NCBI GenBank assembly: GCA_905250125.1
Contig: CAJNOL010000707.1
Location: 1 to 64,000 of the forward strand
Length of the DNA: 64,000 nt
Direction: 5' to 3'
Origin: Rotaria sordida
Lineage: Eukaryota > Rotifera > Eurotatoria > Philodinida > Philodinidae
Every line of letters begins with the position of its first letter. The first letter of the stretch is position 1. This document shows, one piece after another, positions 1 to 10,669 of this stretch. The notes below the pieces were generated by a model. The model did no database searches and was not told the origin of the DNA. It saw only the letters and a program-made list of their open reading frames with translations. A program made the position numbers and the translations under genes.

Positions 1-120
1 GCCAAAAAAAATTATATTCAGACATTGATCGTCAGGGTACTAGCATCTTATCACTAATATCCTTTTTAGTAGAGGAGAAAAGAATTCGTATTAGAATCAA
101 TTCTATATTTAATGTTATAG

Positions 121-1192
121 AGCTTTCACAAGAAAAATGGTAACAAAATTTGTCAACGATGCGATGCTTGTGGTAATACACATGCAATTAGCATGGATTC
201 TCATAAGTTAACGACGTTTATTTCAAAAAATTGTTTGCAAGAAAACGAAAATAATGAGGGTCATAATTCACAAGAGAGCATTCCAACTGAACAAGGAGCA
301 ACAGTAAGTCGATTGAACTCAAATGTGTAGCATTCCATTTCAATTGTCTAGAATAATGCCAATGATGATGATGATGGGAATGAAGATTGGGGTGATGACT
401 TAGCATCAAATATCACTAATTTGGACATTCATGTCAAAAGTATGATTCAATCAGAAGATTTCGATAATCTGGTTCACGAATATTGTGAACAATTCATATC
501 TTTATTGAAAGTTAGTTCACTATTGAATTCATTAAAATGAATATTTTGCTTATTGTGTCTCTAGAAAAAAAAATTGGCCAATCAATTAAATGATCCTCTT
601 TCAATTCAAGAATTGATCATTGAAGCTGAGCGATTGAAAATACTCGAAAAAGTCCCATTCTTTGTTCCAGAATATTTATTTACAGATCAAATTGTCAAAG
701 AAATTGAAGTATATAAAATGCTGCTTCAGAAAGTATGTTTTCATTTTTATTGCGTCGCCTGTTTTTTTTAATAATTTAACTGATCTATTCAATAGCTGTG
801 CGCAAAGAATATCAAAGGACAAAAATATCTGTTGCATGGACTAGAAACAATCATCGGTACGAACAATGAAATACGAGCCAAATTATTCAACACAAAAGGA
901 ATGTCAAAAATTCTTCTTAAACTTTATGAAGAAGACATCATTGTAGAAGAAGTTTTTTATGAATGGTATAAAAAGGTAAAACTAATTAGAATGATTGATT
1001 TTCTATTTACTAATATTGATGATTATTGTTTAGGCATCGAAACGACTCGTTGATAAAGCAATATCTGAAGATATTCGAAAGTATGCCAAGGAATTCATCG
1101 AATGGTTACGCACAGCTGAAGAATCGAGTGATGAAGAAGTCGATGAAGTCTCCAATCTTCGATCACCAAGTGAAAATGATCTTGGACACTAG
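121..1192 (+). CDS. eIF5: Eukaryotic translation initiation factor 5 (eIF5), 5' part outside window
   Basis: eIF5 is the GTPase-activating protein for eIF2 in the 43S pre-initiation complex; its C-terminal W2/HEAT domain binds eIF2-beta and eIF3. Five exons can be joined in one frame, all with phase-0 introns: 121-303, 352-510, 565-732, 796-975, 1034-1192 (282 aa). The first visible exon carries the end of the zinc-binding domain (CQRCDACG, then a segment like the HKLCTFI region of eIF5). It is followed by an acidic DDDD/EDWGDD linker and a W2 domain ending in the typical YEWYKK, EFIEWLRTAEESSDEE and acidic tail. Introns are 48-63 nt with GT-AG ends. Human eIF5 is 431 aa, so roughly the first 150 residues lie upstream. 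An AATAAA at 1291-1296 is a plausible polyadenylation signal. The family call follows from domain order and motif match. Confidence 0.88.
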
Positions 1193-1483
1193 AGAGCTCA
1201 CATATATCTTCAGAAGTGCTCGAAAATCCTTATAATATCAGCGGTGTGTGTAAATGTGTGACAGAATTTCATTAATATCCAAGATACCTGAATAAAGTGG
1301 CCCGCTCATTGAAAAACTATGATCAAAGCTCTCTTTCTCTGCGTAGTTGCGCGTTTGTGTTACAAAAGAAATAAAATCCTTTTGTTGTCCTCCAAATCAC
1401 AGACAATATGTTCTTTGTATTTTTACACAACGAATTGCTTGTTTTCTGTGCGGATGAGGGTGAGATAGAGCTGCTAAAACATG

Positions 1484-1556
1484 TTTGTGTGGGTGTGGGT
1501 GTAAAAGCAGAGTAGACCAACAACCACGTCCACATTTACACCCACACCCATACCTA
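1484..1556. repeat. Telomere-like (TGTGGG) foldback
   Basis: A G-rich arm (about 1485-1503, repeats of GTGTGG) and a C-rich arm (about 1531-1553, repeats of CCACAC) in inverted orientation around a short unique spacer. It lies just downstream of the eIF5 polyadenylation signal. First of the dispersed hairpins described under findings. Confidence 0.75.
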
Positions 1557-2130
1557 TATCCTTACCTTATACAAGCAGACAAGTTTACATGCAAACGTAT
1601 TTTTAATTATCTTGATATTATTTATCGATCTATTTATTGGTATTTAATTTAAAAAATGAAAATAAGTCACTATCATTGTTCATTGTGAGTCATTTTTTGT
1701 TCTGGTGATTGTGCAATACTTGATATATTTTAGTAATTACAGGTTATCGCCTCAATTACTTCTTTTAAAACAACTATAATATTTTCATTATTTAAAGATT
1801 TTGCACTCCTTCTCGACAGGTGAGTATAGTTTATTTTGATTTTTGATCAAGATCAAAAATATGATTCTTTGAATTTCAAAAAGATATATATGTTGACAAC
1901 AAAGTTATTCGTAGTTCGTTTATTCTGCAAGACATGTTTATTAATTTTGGTCAGTCGAACTGTTAAAACTATTGAAAAAGGTATTTAGAAAAATCACTAA
2001 TATCGTTTCAATATCGAAGATTATTAAGTAGTACTCTTTATGTATTAATCTTATTAGATTTTTTTTAGCGCATATCTATATAATTACTAAAGTTTGCCAT
2101 TCTATTTACTTTAGATATTTCATTTTTATA
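1557..2130 (+). other. Spacer with possible 5' leader of the RPS5 copy
   Basis: No coding sequence seen. A pyrimidine-rich stretch ending in GACAG at 1819 is followed by a GTGAGT-type donor at 1820. An acceptor TTTAG ends at 2114, 16 bases before the RPS5-like ATG. This could be a 5'-untranslated exon and intron of the neighbouring ribosomal-protein copy (ribosomal-protein leaders are usually pyrimidine-rich). Weak support. Confidence 0.35.
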
Positions 2131-3114
2131 ATGACAGATGCAAATTTGAATGAGAATTTTTTTAAGAAGACGATGAGAAGTAATATTTTCTTATTTGACA
2201 AATGGAATCTTGACAATAGTCGTATTTCTGACATGTCACTCGAAGTTTGTTTTGAACTTATTGTAGACACCATTGTTGATAACAAAAAGAAAATATTTGT
2301 TCCACATGCAAATGCTCATTCTCATGGAAAATAATTTCATCAAGCTACTTGACCAATTGTCGAACGTTTAGTATGTGTTCTAATGTTTCATGGACGAAAT
2401 AGCGCCAAAAAGATAATGACTATGCGTGTCGTTGCAGACGCTTTTTATATAATTTACCAACGAACAGGAGAAGTTAATATAGAATAAGAGAAAAGTGATG
2501 TTGTTTTACATTTATTTTTAAAATATAGAATCCAGTTCAAATACTTATCGATGCAGTTATCAATAGTGGAGCACGTCAAAATTTAATACGTATGGATCGT
2601 TTTGGTCTTAACAGAGGAGAGACTATAGATACATCACCTTTACAAAGAATCAATCAACCAGTCTCTTCGCTTTGCACAGGTATGCTTTATCATTTTATTC
2701 TTTATTCGTATTTAGAAAAAGCTTTTATAATCAAACAGTTTTTCAAAGAACACAAATATTTCTATGAATTATGTATATATTAAGTTTTATGAAAAGATTT
2801 GCAAATTTTAATTAATAGAATAAACATTAAATGAAATCTCGATTATTAAAAAGAAATCACAAGACGATCACGTTCATTTTATACTTGAATGATATTTATT
2901 ATAGGTGCTCGAAATTCATCATTCAAATCAATAAAAACAATTAGTGAATGTCTTGCTGATGAACTTATTAACGCTTCTAAAGTAGGTTTTTATGAAAAAA
3001 AAACTCTTGAATTGAACTACAAATGCATATCTTATATATTTTTAGCAATCATATCTTTCATTTGCTGTGAGACGAAAGGATCAACTCGAAGGTGTGCAAA
3101 GACAGTATGATTAA
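2131..3114 (+). pseudogene. RPS5: Ribosomal protein uS7 (RPS5) pseudogene, introns retained
   Basis: uS7/RPS5 is a protein of the 40S head that contacts the mRNA exit channel. Four exons align along the family: 2131-2472, 2529-2679, 2905-2981, 3046-3114. They preserve recognisable blocks such as [56 protein letters not shown] and the terminal [10 protein letters not shown]. Exon 1 has two in-frame stops: TAA at 2332-2334, and TGA at 2350-2352 exactly where the invariant Cys before PIVERL is expected. The N-terminal third is very divergent. All three introns still have GT-AG ends and keep frame. The copy is therefore a decayed genomic duplicate (or degenerated homeologue), not a processed retrocopy. 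Removing the stops by an alternative intron would also delete the conserved PIVERL block, so a pseudogene is the simplest reading. Confidence 0.87.
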
Positions 3115-4084
3115 ACTTTTTTCGTAGATTGTCTTAAAATGTTAAATAAAAAAAAACAGATAAAACTCGCATAAAGACACTTTTCTATGAAATAAATTGT
3201 TTTATACTCAAATAAATACAAATTTCCATATCTTATACCAGAAAAAGATGATACATCATCCATCAAATATGATCGAAACTCTCGACTTCTCTGGTAATTT
3301 TAGTCAATAAATGTGAATTTTTTTTGTCGTAAGAGGCATTTTTTTATGGTATGAACTAGAATAATAATGATTGACAAATGAGAACTAACTCTTATCTATT
3401 CTTTATATAACCAATATAAGAAAAAAAAGAAAATAAGTTTTTCTATTGTCAATATTAGTGAGTTATTTTCATTTTGATTGATAATAAAGTAGAATCAAGA
3501 TGTATGGATGTCCTTACTTTAGCTACAAATCAAACGACATATTGATTTGTAGGTAATTTGATGTCGGGTTTTGTGATTAACAAGATCTGATGTTGAATGC
3601 AAGAAAGAGGAGAACATTTGAATATATAAAGTAATTCTATAATCCTTTATGGACTACCTCTTAGTTTCCAACAGTGAACACAAGTTACCAAAAGAAAAAT
3701 CTAGCGTTTTTTCTCTCAATTTCTTTATGCTATGGCTTCAGTTAGGTTTTTGCAGTAAGAAAAAATTTTCTGACTAGTAAAAATTATCATGGCATATGTC
3801 GCAGGTATACAATTCTCATTATCACATATTTCTAGTAAGATATTCTTACTTTCTTCATTTCATCTGTATTCATAAGAACTATATGATTTACTTATATTTA
3901 TATTTTAACATAACACTGACACCTGGCCACAGATGCCGCATGAACGTATGTACTTAAGACACGTAGTCGAAGTTACAGTTGTATGGATTTCGAATCAAGT
4001 CGTTTTTAAAAATATTGAACCTTCGAATTTTTATTGTTTTTTTTCATGGACTTGCTCTTTTAATCATACACATTAAAATTCATA
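3115..4084. other. Non-coding spacer
   Basis: AT-rich sequence without a credible exon, RNA gene or repeat that I can recognise on either strand. Confidence 0.5.
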
Positions 4085-4475
4085 GAAGATTTTAATTACT
4101 TCGAACCATGCTACACTCAAAAAAATTCCTCCAGAATAAAAAACCTAAGCTCCGTTGCTCTAGAAAGTTAAAAGAGAAATCTATTCTTATCCAATAAATT
4201 AAAATTATAACCAAGACAATATGCACCAATATTTTTCCATCCTCTACCTTGATAAATTTGTTTTTGATCATCATTTTCATTACACAGAAAAAAATTTAAA
4301 CCAATATCAGACCAATATTGTATATTCATTTGATAATCTTGAATTCCTTTTATTTGTGTAATACAATCTTGTTGATTCATAAACGAATTCACATGTTCTA
4401 TTTGGTGTATACAACAATATGTATAACCGGTAATGTTAAACTATTACTACTTATATATGGACGTGCATTTCACCT
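4085..4475 (-). pseudogene. Peptidoglycan recognition protein / amidase-2 domain relic
   Basis: Peptidoglycan recognition proteins bind or hydrolyse bacterial peptidoglycan (N-acetylmuramoyl-L-alanine amidase fold). Reading the minus strand, successive frames give the family signature in order. First comes NARP followed by LTLPVIHIVV near 4470-4415 (matching the WxARP and LP..YVVIHH region), with TGA in place of the expected Trp. After a frameshift comes a frame reading GIQDYQM, YWSDIGLNFFL and IYQGRGWKNIGAY, then GYN (4392 down to about 4190). After another stop there is a weak match to the S.GV.FIG strand near 4140. The second His of the IHH zinc/catalytic motif is lost in either frame, and the C-terminal HR..C region is not found. 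Clearly inactive. Confidence 0.78.
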
Positions 4476-4858
4476 AAATTGTTTTAATATATTGGGGCAA
4501 TCTATAAGAAGTGAACATCAAATATGTCTATTTTGTACTTGTTCAACAAAGAAAAGAATCTTTAGTATTTTTTTGCAAAGAATAGTTTACTCTAAATCTA
4601 TTAAGTTTTATTAATCTATTAACTGAGAAATCGTCTATATACGCTTCCTTGAAGTCTATGAAATATAGAATTAGTGGTTTAACTGGACAACCCTAAATCA
4701 AACTTAGTGGATCTAATTGTCAAGAGGGAAAGAGTGAATTTTAATTAATATGTTTAAAAGCCAAAATTCACATATTTTAGTGCAATTGGAAGAGATTTCG
4801 TATTTTAACTTGTTAGAACCTTTTCTGGCAAGCTTTTTTTTTGGTATCTCAGTTTTAC

Positions 4859-5089
4859 CTAGTGGTAACGAATTGTTGCCCTCATTATCGTTTTCTGTGG
4901 TAGTTGTTTCTTTTTAATAACAAAAATAAAAATGAATGTAAAAGTTAAAGTCAAAGAAATAGCGAACATCAAAAATCCAGTGGTGACATAAAGACGACAT
5001 TTTCGTTGTTTAAATTTTTAATACTCTTCAACATCTTTTATATCATCAGTAGATGATGAAAATGATGATGTTCTCGATGTTTCACTAGC
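4859..5089 (-). pseudogene. Membrane-anchor fragment, possibly N-terminus of the PGRP relic
   Basis: Minus-strand open frame with one internal TAA at 5018-5020. It encodes a Ser/Thr-rich head (residues such as SETSRTSSFSSSTDD), a basic stretch, then a hydrophobic segment of about 23 residues (core LMFAISLTLTFTFIFIF) and a Lys-rich tail. The arrangement fits a type II signal anchor. It lies upstream (in transcription sense) of the PGRP relic at 4085-4475, and membrane-bound PGRPs with this topology are known in insects, so the two may be parts of one dead gene. That link is inference; the 380 bp between them shows nothing recognisable. Confidence 0.45.
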
Positions 5090-5926
5090 TGAAAGTTTTT
5101 GACAAATAGAATGGAAAGAGTTCATTTTTTTCGACATACATGAAGAAAAGCATCTTACTTTCTGCTTCATTTTGATTATCATTTGGACCTTCACATTCTT
5201 CTAATTCAATTTCAATTGAAATTGATGCTGTTGGATCATCAAGATAATTTCGTTTAATTGCTATTACTTTAAAAACAATAAACGAAAGCATTAAGATTTC
5301 TTTTTCATCCGATTTCGTTGATAAATTTTGTATATCGATAGCTGTTGAATTTTGTTTTATTAAATATTGACATAAACATGTATATTGTAATGCACAATGA
5401 TCTTTCGAAGTATATTTCAGCCACCTGACGAACAATAGATGTTGATTTGAGAGATATTGATCTAAATCATTTTGTGTTATTCTCATACCACGATAACATA
5501 TATCTTGATATCGATATTGAAGTAAATTTGGATGATAAATTAAGAGTGTAACAATATGAACTAGACAACTGATAAGACGATAATTTGATGAAAAGTCTTT
5601 TGTTTTATCGAAGTATTGTAATATATATAAAGCCAAATGTTTATTTAATTTGTTAATGTGTAAGCTTTTATAAAATATGTTAAATAATCTAGTTTTTCTA
5701 TAGCTTCTTTAAAATATGCTTCGATAGTTTCAATTTGTTGACGAATAATTTGATCTTCTGGATTGCCAGTAGTTGAATTTTGAATTTTATTTATAATATT
5801 TATATTACCAATACATGGTAGAATATTTCGAACTTGTTCTATTTTATTTTCTTTACATAAATGATACAGTAAATCAACAATATTTGAATCATTATCATTA
5901 TTATTTGATGAGGATGTTGATAACAT
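5085..5926 (-). pseudogene. NAD(P)-arginine ADP-ribosyltransferase (ART) pseudogene
   Basis: ART enzymes transfer ADP-ribose from NAD to arginine side chains. The minus strand starts at ATG 5926 with a short Asn/Ser-rich head and a helical, ankyrin-like stretch (NIVDLLYHLCKENKIEQVR), then FIKAYTLTN and a stop. One base over, the frame resumes as KLNKHLALYI and runs to 5085. It contains the R-S-ExE triad region: CYRGMRITQNDLDQY (the NAD-binding Arg), then YTSKD, a shortened loop, CLCQYLIKQNSTAIDI, and DEKEILML with the E-x-E pair, followed by FKVIAIKRN and an acidic tail. Defects: a frameshift/stop near 5640-5650, and an apparent deletion between the Ser motif and CLCQY. Bdelloids carry many ART copies; this one looks dead. 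Confidence 0.75.
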
Positions 5927-7529
5927 TACGATGAGAGCGAATAATAGAATTTTTGAACAAATATGAATCGATTTTTAACGTATGCTGTAGGTTTAAAAGA
6001 AGAACAAGAACAATATTTTAAAATATCAACTCTTCTTTTATTTTCTGATTTACTTTCTTGTTAAAATTTTCTCTTCGTTCGAGAGAAAAAAAGTATACGT
6101 ACGATATCTTAGATCAGGAGTCGCTCAGAAGACGATTCCAAGCGTTACTTTATCGATTCTAACCACTAGATTAGGAGAAAAACGCTAATTAATACAGTTC
6201 GATCAATTAAAAAAACCGACCTGAGGATACATTCACATCACGTTTTAGTGTAATACTATGAGAAGAAGTATTAATGTGCTATTATAAATGAATACACAAC
6301 ATGAGTTGAAGTATCTAATATCACATATCAATACAACATAGAACAAAGCAGAAAAAGGAAAGGTAGCATATGCATTGCCAGAGTGAAATTCATGCTACAT
6401 GCTGGGTCGAACAATATGGCATGTAAACGGTCATCTACGGCTAAATTACAGTAATTTTCGGCTAGAAAACGGTAGCCGTATATGGTATGCCGCATTATGA
6501 TTCAATGTTCGATCATGGTACTGCGTAAAGATTTACTTCAATGACTATATTGATTAATGGAAAGTATTTATGGCTAACACATAAATCTGTTTTCTAGATT
6601 TATTTCAATAACAGAGTCAATGATAAGTATTTTGTAAAAGGAGGGAGCGTTGATAAGCGATCAAATCGGCTCTGTCGAGAAATTCACAATTTCTTCCATA
6701 TAAAACTCTCATACAAGATGTTCAAAAGTGATTACTAGTAGAATTAGTCCTGTTGCACTTGTTTGGACTGCACCCAGATCGCTAGAAATAGTTCATGACT
6801 CTCATATGTATACCATATTCGACTGAAGATGATATCAGCTACATTCATTTATTAATCCGATGATCAATTAGATCAATTTTCATAGGGTTTGATAGGGCTT
6901 GAGAGTATGGGTGTGAGTGAAAAGAGCATCATCACCCACATCTACACCCACCCGATGGAAGATTCTGAGCGGATTTGATATGATCTAAGAGTCAGATTGA
7001 ATGACCTGAGTTTTACAGAGTGGATGAAAAATAATAAAAACTTTGTCTACAAAGAAATTGAAGAAATACGATTTTGCAAGAAAGATTATTAGATTGAAAC
7101 TTATTTTTTGAAAATAGAGAATTAATTTCATATTATTCATAATTTTCTTAGAATTCTCTGTCAACAATATCTCGATCGATAGAAAGAACAATTTTACGAA
7201 CTCTTATGAGACGAACATTTTTTTTTTGTGTAAAAGAGTCAAGTGAGTAAACGAAGTAAAGGTACTAAAACGAGTAAATTATATAATTTATTAGACTGGA
7301 ATAGCTTTAATCTCTTGTGGACTTATGAAAAAGTCTCATATTCCTTGATTTTCAACTGGACAATAGAGTATATGACAACCTAACGATGACTCTTTACTAA
7401 TGAGTAACGTAATTCCACTTTTATTTACGACACAATTCCTTAGTACACTATGATAACATTAAAAGAGACAAATAGTTTTTTTTTATAAACTTTGTAATTA
7501 TAATGTTTTGATGGAAATAATTGATCAAC
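5927..7529. other. Non-coding spacer
   Basis: No gene recognised. It holds one telomere-like foldback (6905-6953, listed separately). Short open frames here are low-complexity and AT-driven. Confidence 0.5.
6905..6953. repeat. Telomere-like foldback
   Basis: Short G-rich arm (GGGTGTGAGTG) and C-rich arm (CACCCACATCTACACCCACC) around a spacer containing AGCATCATC. The same spacer word recurs in the copy at 31014-31140. Confidence 0.65.
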
Positions 7530-8003
7530 TTAAGTTGGTTTATCTTTAACAACTTCCAATACTAAGCGAATCCATATGACCTTTGCATTTGGATTATCAT
7601 TAAAACGATGATATGCGTCATCTGCATGCTGCCAATCACTTGAACACGATTGATTATATTCGTTAACACCTGAAAATTCCCACCAGCAATTATTAAAAGC
7701 AACAGTGTTTGGTTCAACATATTGCGAACATATTGGACATTTTGGTGTTGTTGTTGTATTAGAAGCAGCTGAAAAAAGAGAAGCCGGTACACGAGTAGTG
7801 ATCTGTTGAGTGCCGAGATCAAATATTCCGTAACCAATTGACATTATAACAGCTTGACCGTAAGCTACACATGTTGCATTATAACACACGCTTTCCAAAC
7901 ATAAACCATGGTTTGCTCTCCACCAAGCTGGAGCATTTGTTCCCCAATTCTGTCTTTGTAAATTTGCACCATTGCTCATATCAACAATTTTTAAGCCACC
8001 CAT
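7530..8003 (-). CDS. Small Cys/Trp-rich protein with a putative zinc-binding core
   Basis: 157-aa single-exon frame from ATG 8003 to the stop at 7530. It shows ordered conserved-looking motifs: WWRANHGLCLESVC..ATCVAYGQAVIM, GYGIFDL, then KCPIC and VAFNNCWWEFSGV, and finally ADDAYHRF and VIWIRL. The spacing of Cys residues (C-x4-C-x4-C, then CPxC, then NNCWW) suggests a metal-binding or disulfide core. From memory, a similar layout (GLxLEGxC, CPxC, FNNCWW) occurs in uncharacterised eukaryotic proteins, some fused to ubiquitin-like domains, but I cannot name the family with confidence. No signal peptide or membrane segment. It may have an upstream exon, but the ATG context is free-standing. Real coding sequence is likely because composition and motif order are non-random. 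Confidence 0.62.
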   Translation of the reverse strand: MGGLKIVDMSNGANLQRQNWGTNAPAWWRANHGLCLESVCYNATCVAYGQAVIMSIGYGIFDLGTQQITTRVPASLFSAASNTTTTPKCPICSQYVEPNTVAFNNCWWEFSGVNEYNQSCSSDWQHADDAYHRFNDNPNAKVIWIRLVLEVVKDKPT

Positions 8004-9729
8004 ATCAGTATTGTGATGTAACTTTAATGTTTACTCGATTCTGTTTTCCTTTTTAATATTGCATAACTTTCTAGAAAAAAAAATCGTTGTAGATTCACAT
8101 GAATCTTCTTTCTAAGATGCACTGAATACGAATAGGAAAGAGTTTGAGAAAAACGAAACTCCACTCCGTCTAGCAGTAGTATTAAACATTTTTCGTTTTG
8201 CTATTTGGTTGATAAACTTATACTAAGTAGATCTATTCTATCTGATGGTTTTTCAGCACACTCTCTGCTCCAAAAATCACCATTCATTAGCTGAGAAAAA
8301 TTAAGAAGCACTTCACTGATGACCATGTTCATACATTATAAAGACTTACCGAACTAGATAGTATCGATACGTTCAGAGTGCAATTTCGTGTTACTCTCAA
8401 GATATTTTGTTTTGGAAAAGAGAATGAATGTGTGATAGAGCAACTAACTTACCTATGATTTATGCTACGAACGAATACGTATAATGAAGAATATATGCAG
8501 CACGAACGAAGAATTGAAGTCAGAATAAGGTCAAAAGGGCATAGATAGAGAGAAAAGAATAACCAATACGTGTATCCGACGGATGTTCTCGGTCACGGCT
8601 ATAACGGGCAGTGGTGAACAAAGGCTTTCACAAATGAAAGAAAGTCTTTATTGAAATCGTATCAGTCCTATAACATGTTATTTGTAGAAGAAGCAAGAAC
8701 TTATATAGAATTGTTGTGTCTAGCAAGATATATTTTTCCAACTTACAGTTTTCTTCTTCGAACAAAAGAAATCATAAAGACACACAATTCTTATCTCATC
8801 TTTTTTGTCGGCATAAAACTGTGTTGAGAAATGTAAAAAGAAATTTTCTAATATTACTTAGAAAAGAACAGCAGTTAAATGTATTTATTAAATGTTCTTC
8901 AATAATACTAGAATTTATTTAAGTGATATTTTGACAACTATATCAGTGTCATCATCAGACTAGAGTTTTTGTTCTTGATACATTTGATCTGATATTCAAT
9001 CTATTTGACCTAAATATGAATCTATTTGTTTCTTCTGATGTATATAATAAAAGTTCAAACATTTTGGTAATATAGAAATTATTTGACTATTAATCTCTCC
9101 TTTCTGGACTGAGAGTAAGCTGGAATGAGGATTCTATCAGAAACTTATAGGCGCGTTTGAATTTAATCCATTTTCTGCGACGTGATTGTGATCGATAGTG
9201 ACTGAATTCTTCGAGGTTTCGATAGAGATCTGTTGAATTTGATCGGTGTCCGATAGCAGGTTTGTTTGTGGTAAAAAGGAAGATTCCCGTGAATTCGATT
9301 GGATACAGTTATGAGATTTGAATGATATCGACAGAATTTTTTCTGGAGTAATTCGATTCTAAAATCAGGCTCCGACCTCGATGCAAGCGGATCTTGACCG
9401 TCGAATCTTTTAGTTTTCATGTTTTTTCAACTGAAAGATTTGGATGTATCCGATATGATTCAACAGTTTCAGCAAGTTCCTAATATTTATTTTCTTTTCG
9501 AATGACACATGACAATTTCTCTTTTTATAGGTATGAGCTATAGTATTGAATGAGGATGAGAATGAGCATGATAGTTGAATTTTTAGTATCGAGAAATCAA
9601 CAGAATTCGAAATGCCACCTGAAAAAGCTTTTTTTTTATTAGAAGATTATTATGACGAGTTCTGCTTTCATAAATGACGGTCAAAAAGCTGGAGCGATTT
9701 CAAGAATGAACAGTTGGATATATGCAAAG
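8004..9729. other. Non-coding spacer
   Basis: No gene, RNA or recognisable repeat. The frames at 8716-8922 (+) and 9163-9420 (-) have no family signal and are not called. Confidence 0.5.
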
Positions 9730-10669
9730 TTATTTGAGATTAGAAGGACTTTTTGATGGTTGAGCGACAATCGAGCATTTATTTAATACATGTTCACCAA
9801 TATTGATTTTGTCAACAATAACTTTTTGGTCGTAGATAGCTTCAATCTCATGGGGTTCGAGATGGTGATTCCATATGCTGACATCTCCGACTTCACCTAA
9901 CCAAAAATTTAGTCCGAGCGATTTGGGTCCGATATGTAAAGTATGAGATAGTTGCATTTTTTCGTCTTTCCAATTTTTAATCATCTCGTCAGTGACTAAA
10001 TGTCTTTTGAAAATAGTTAAAGTGTCCGAATATTCGCTCATATCGACTGTACTCTAAAGTGCTTGCTTGAAATGAAAGACTAGTGCCACCAAGTGAAACC
10101 ATTTATTTCTTTCTAAATGCTCACCTGCACATTCAAACTGAACAAGAGCTGGCGAAATAATAACTTGATTCTCTGCTATATAATAGTTGCTGTGTTCCAG
10201 ATGAAGCCAGTGATTATTATCAGCTTTCCATGCTCCTATTGCGGTACGATGATCATATGCTACACGACTAGTACGCAGCCAGACTGAAACACAAAAATGA
10301 TCGGTTTGATAAGCAGAAATATCATGTACGGGAATATCAATTGATGATCGATCATCAAAGCTAGCACATGATCCAAGAAAACAAGTGTCTTGTCGTACTT
10401 GATCTGTGAATGTATAACGATCCTTCACAATGTCGGACGAGTCATGACCAAGATTGTTTGCATGCTCGAATTTTCCAGTGACCAATAAGATATCGTCGAG
10501 TGATTTCACGAAATCGATGTTGCTGAAACCACGCATCTAAAATAATCGATCTCCATCTTCGACAAGTACATGAAACGAGTAGAAGTTTTTTTATAGAATC
10601 AATGTAACAGAAAATACGAACTAAAATTTCAGAAGATAAATCAGTCAGTTGTAGATTCAAAGTCGCCAT
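9730..10669 (-). pseudogene. F-box plus concanavalin/LamG-like protein, broken by one indel and one stop
   Basis: F-box proteins recruit substrates to SCF ubiquitin ligases. From ATG 10669 the minus strand encodes an F-box (LSSEILVRIFCYI, then CTCRRWRSIIL, residues about 10-45) and continues to YLIGHWK. The frame then breaks. One base over it continues as FEHANNLGHDSSD, with a LamG-like jelly-roll segment (CASFDDRSSIDIPV, FCVSVWLRTS, KWFHLVALVF), then a single in-frame TAG at 10054-10056. The same frame goes on through LHIGPKSLGLNFWLGEVGDV and SIWNHHLEPHEIEAIY to the stop at 9730. The shift sits in a run of four T at 10471-10474; three would restore the frame, so a sequencing or assembly error is possible there. 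The TAG is a second, independent lesion, unless a very short intron (about 37 nt) removes it, which I consider unlikely. Confidence 0.7.

Noticed and set aside
9163..9420. 85-aa minus-strand frame
   Set aside because: No recognisable motif, no splice partners and no supporting context.
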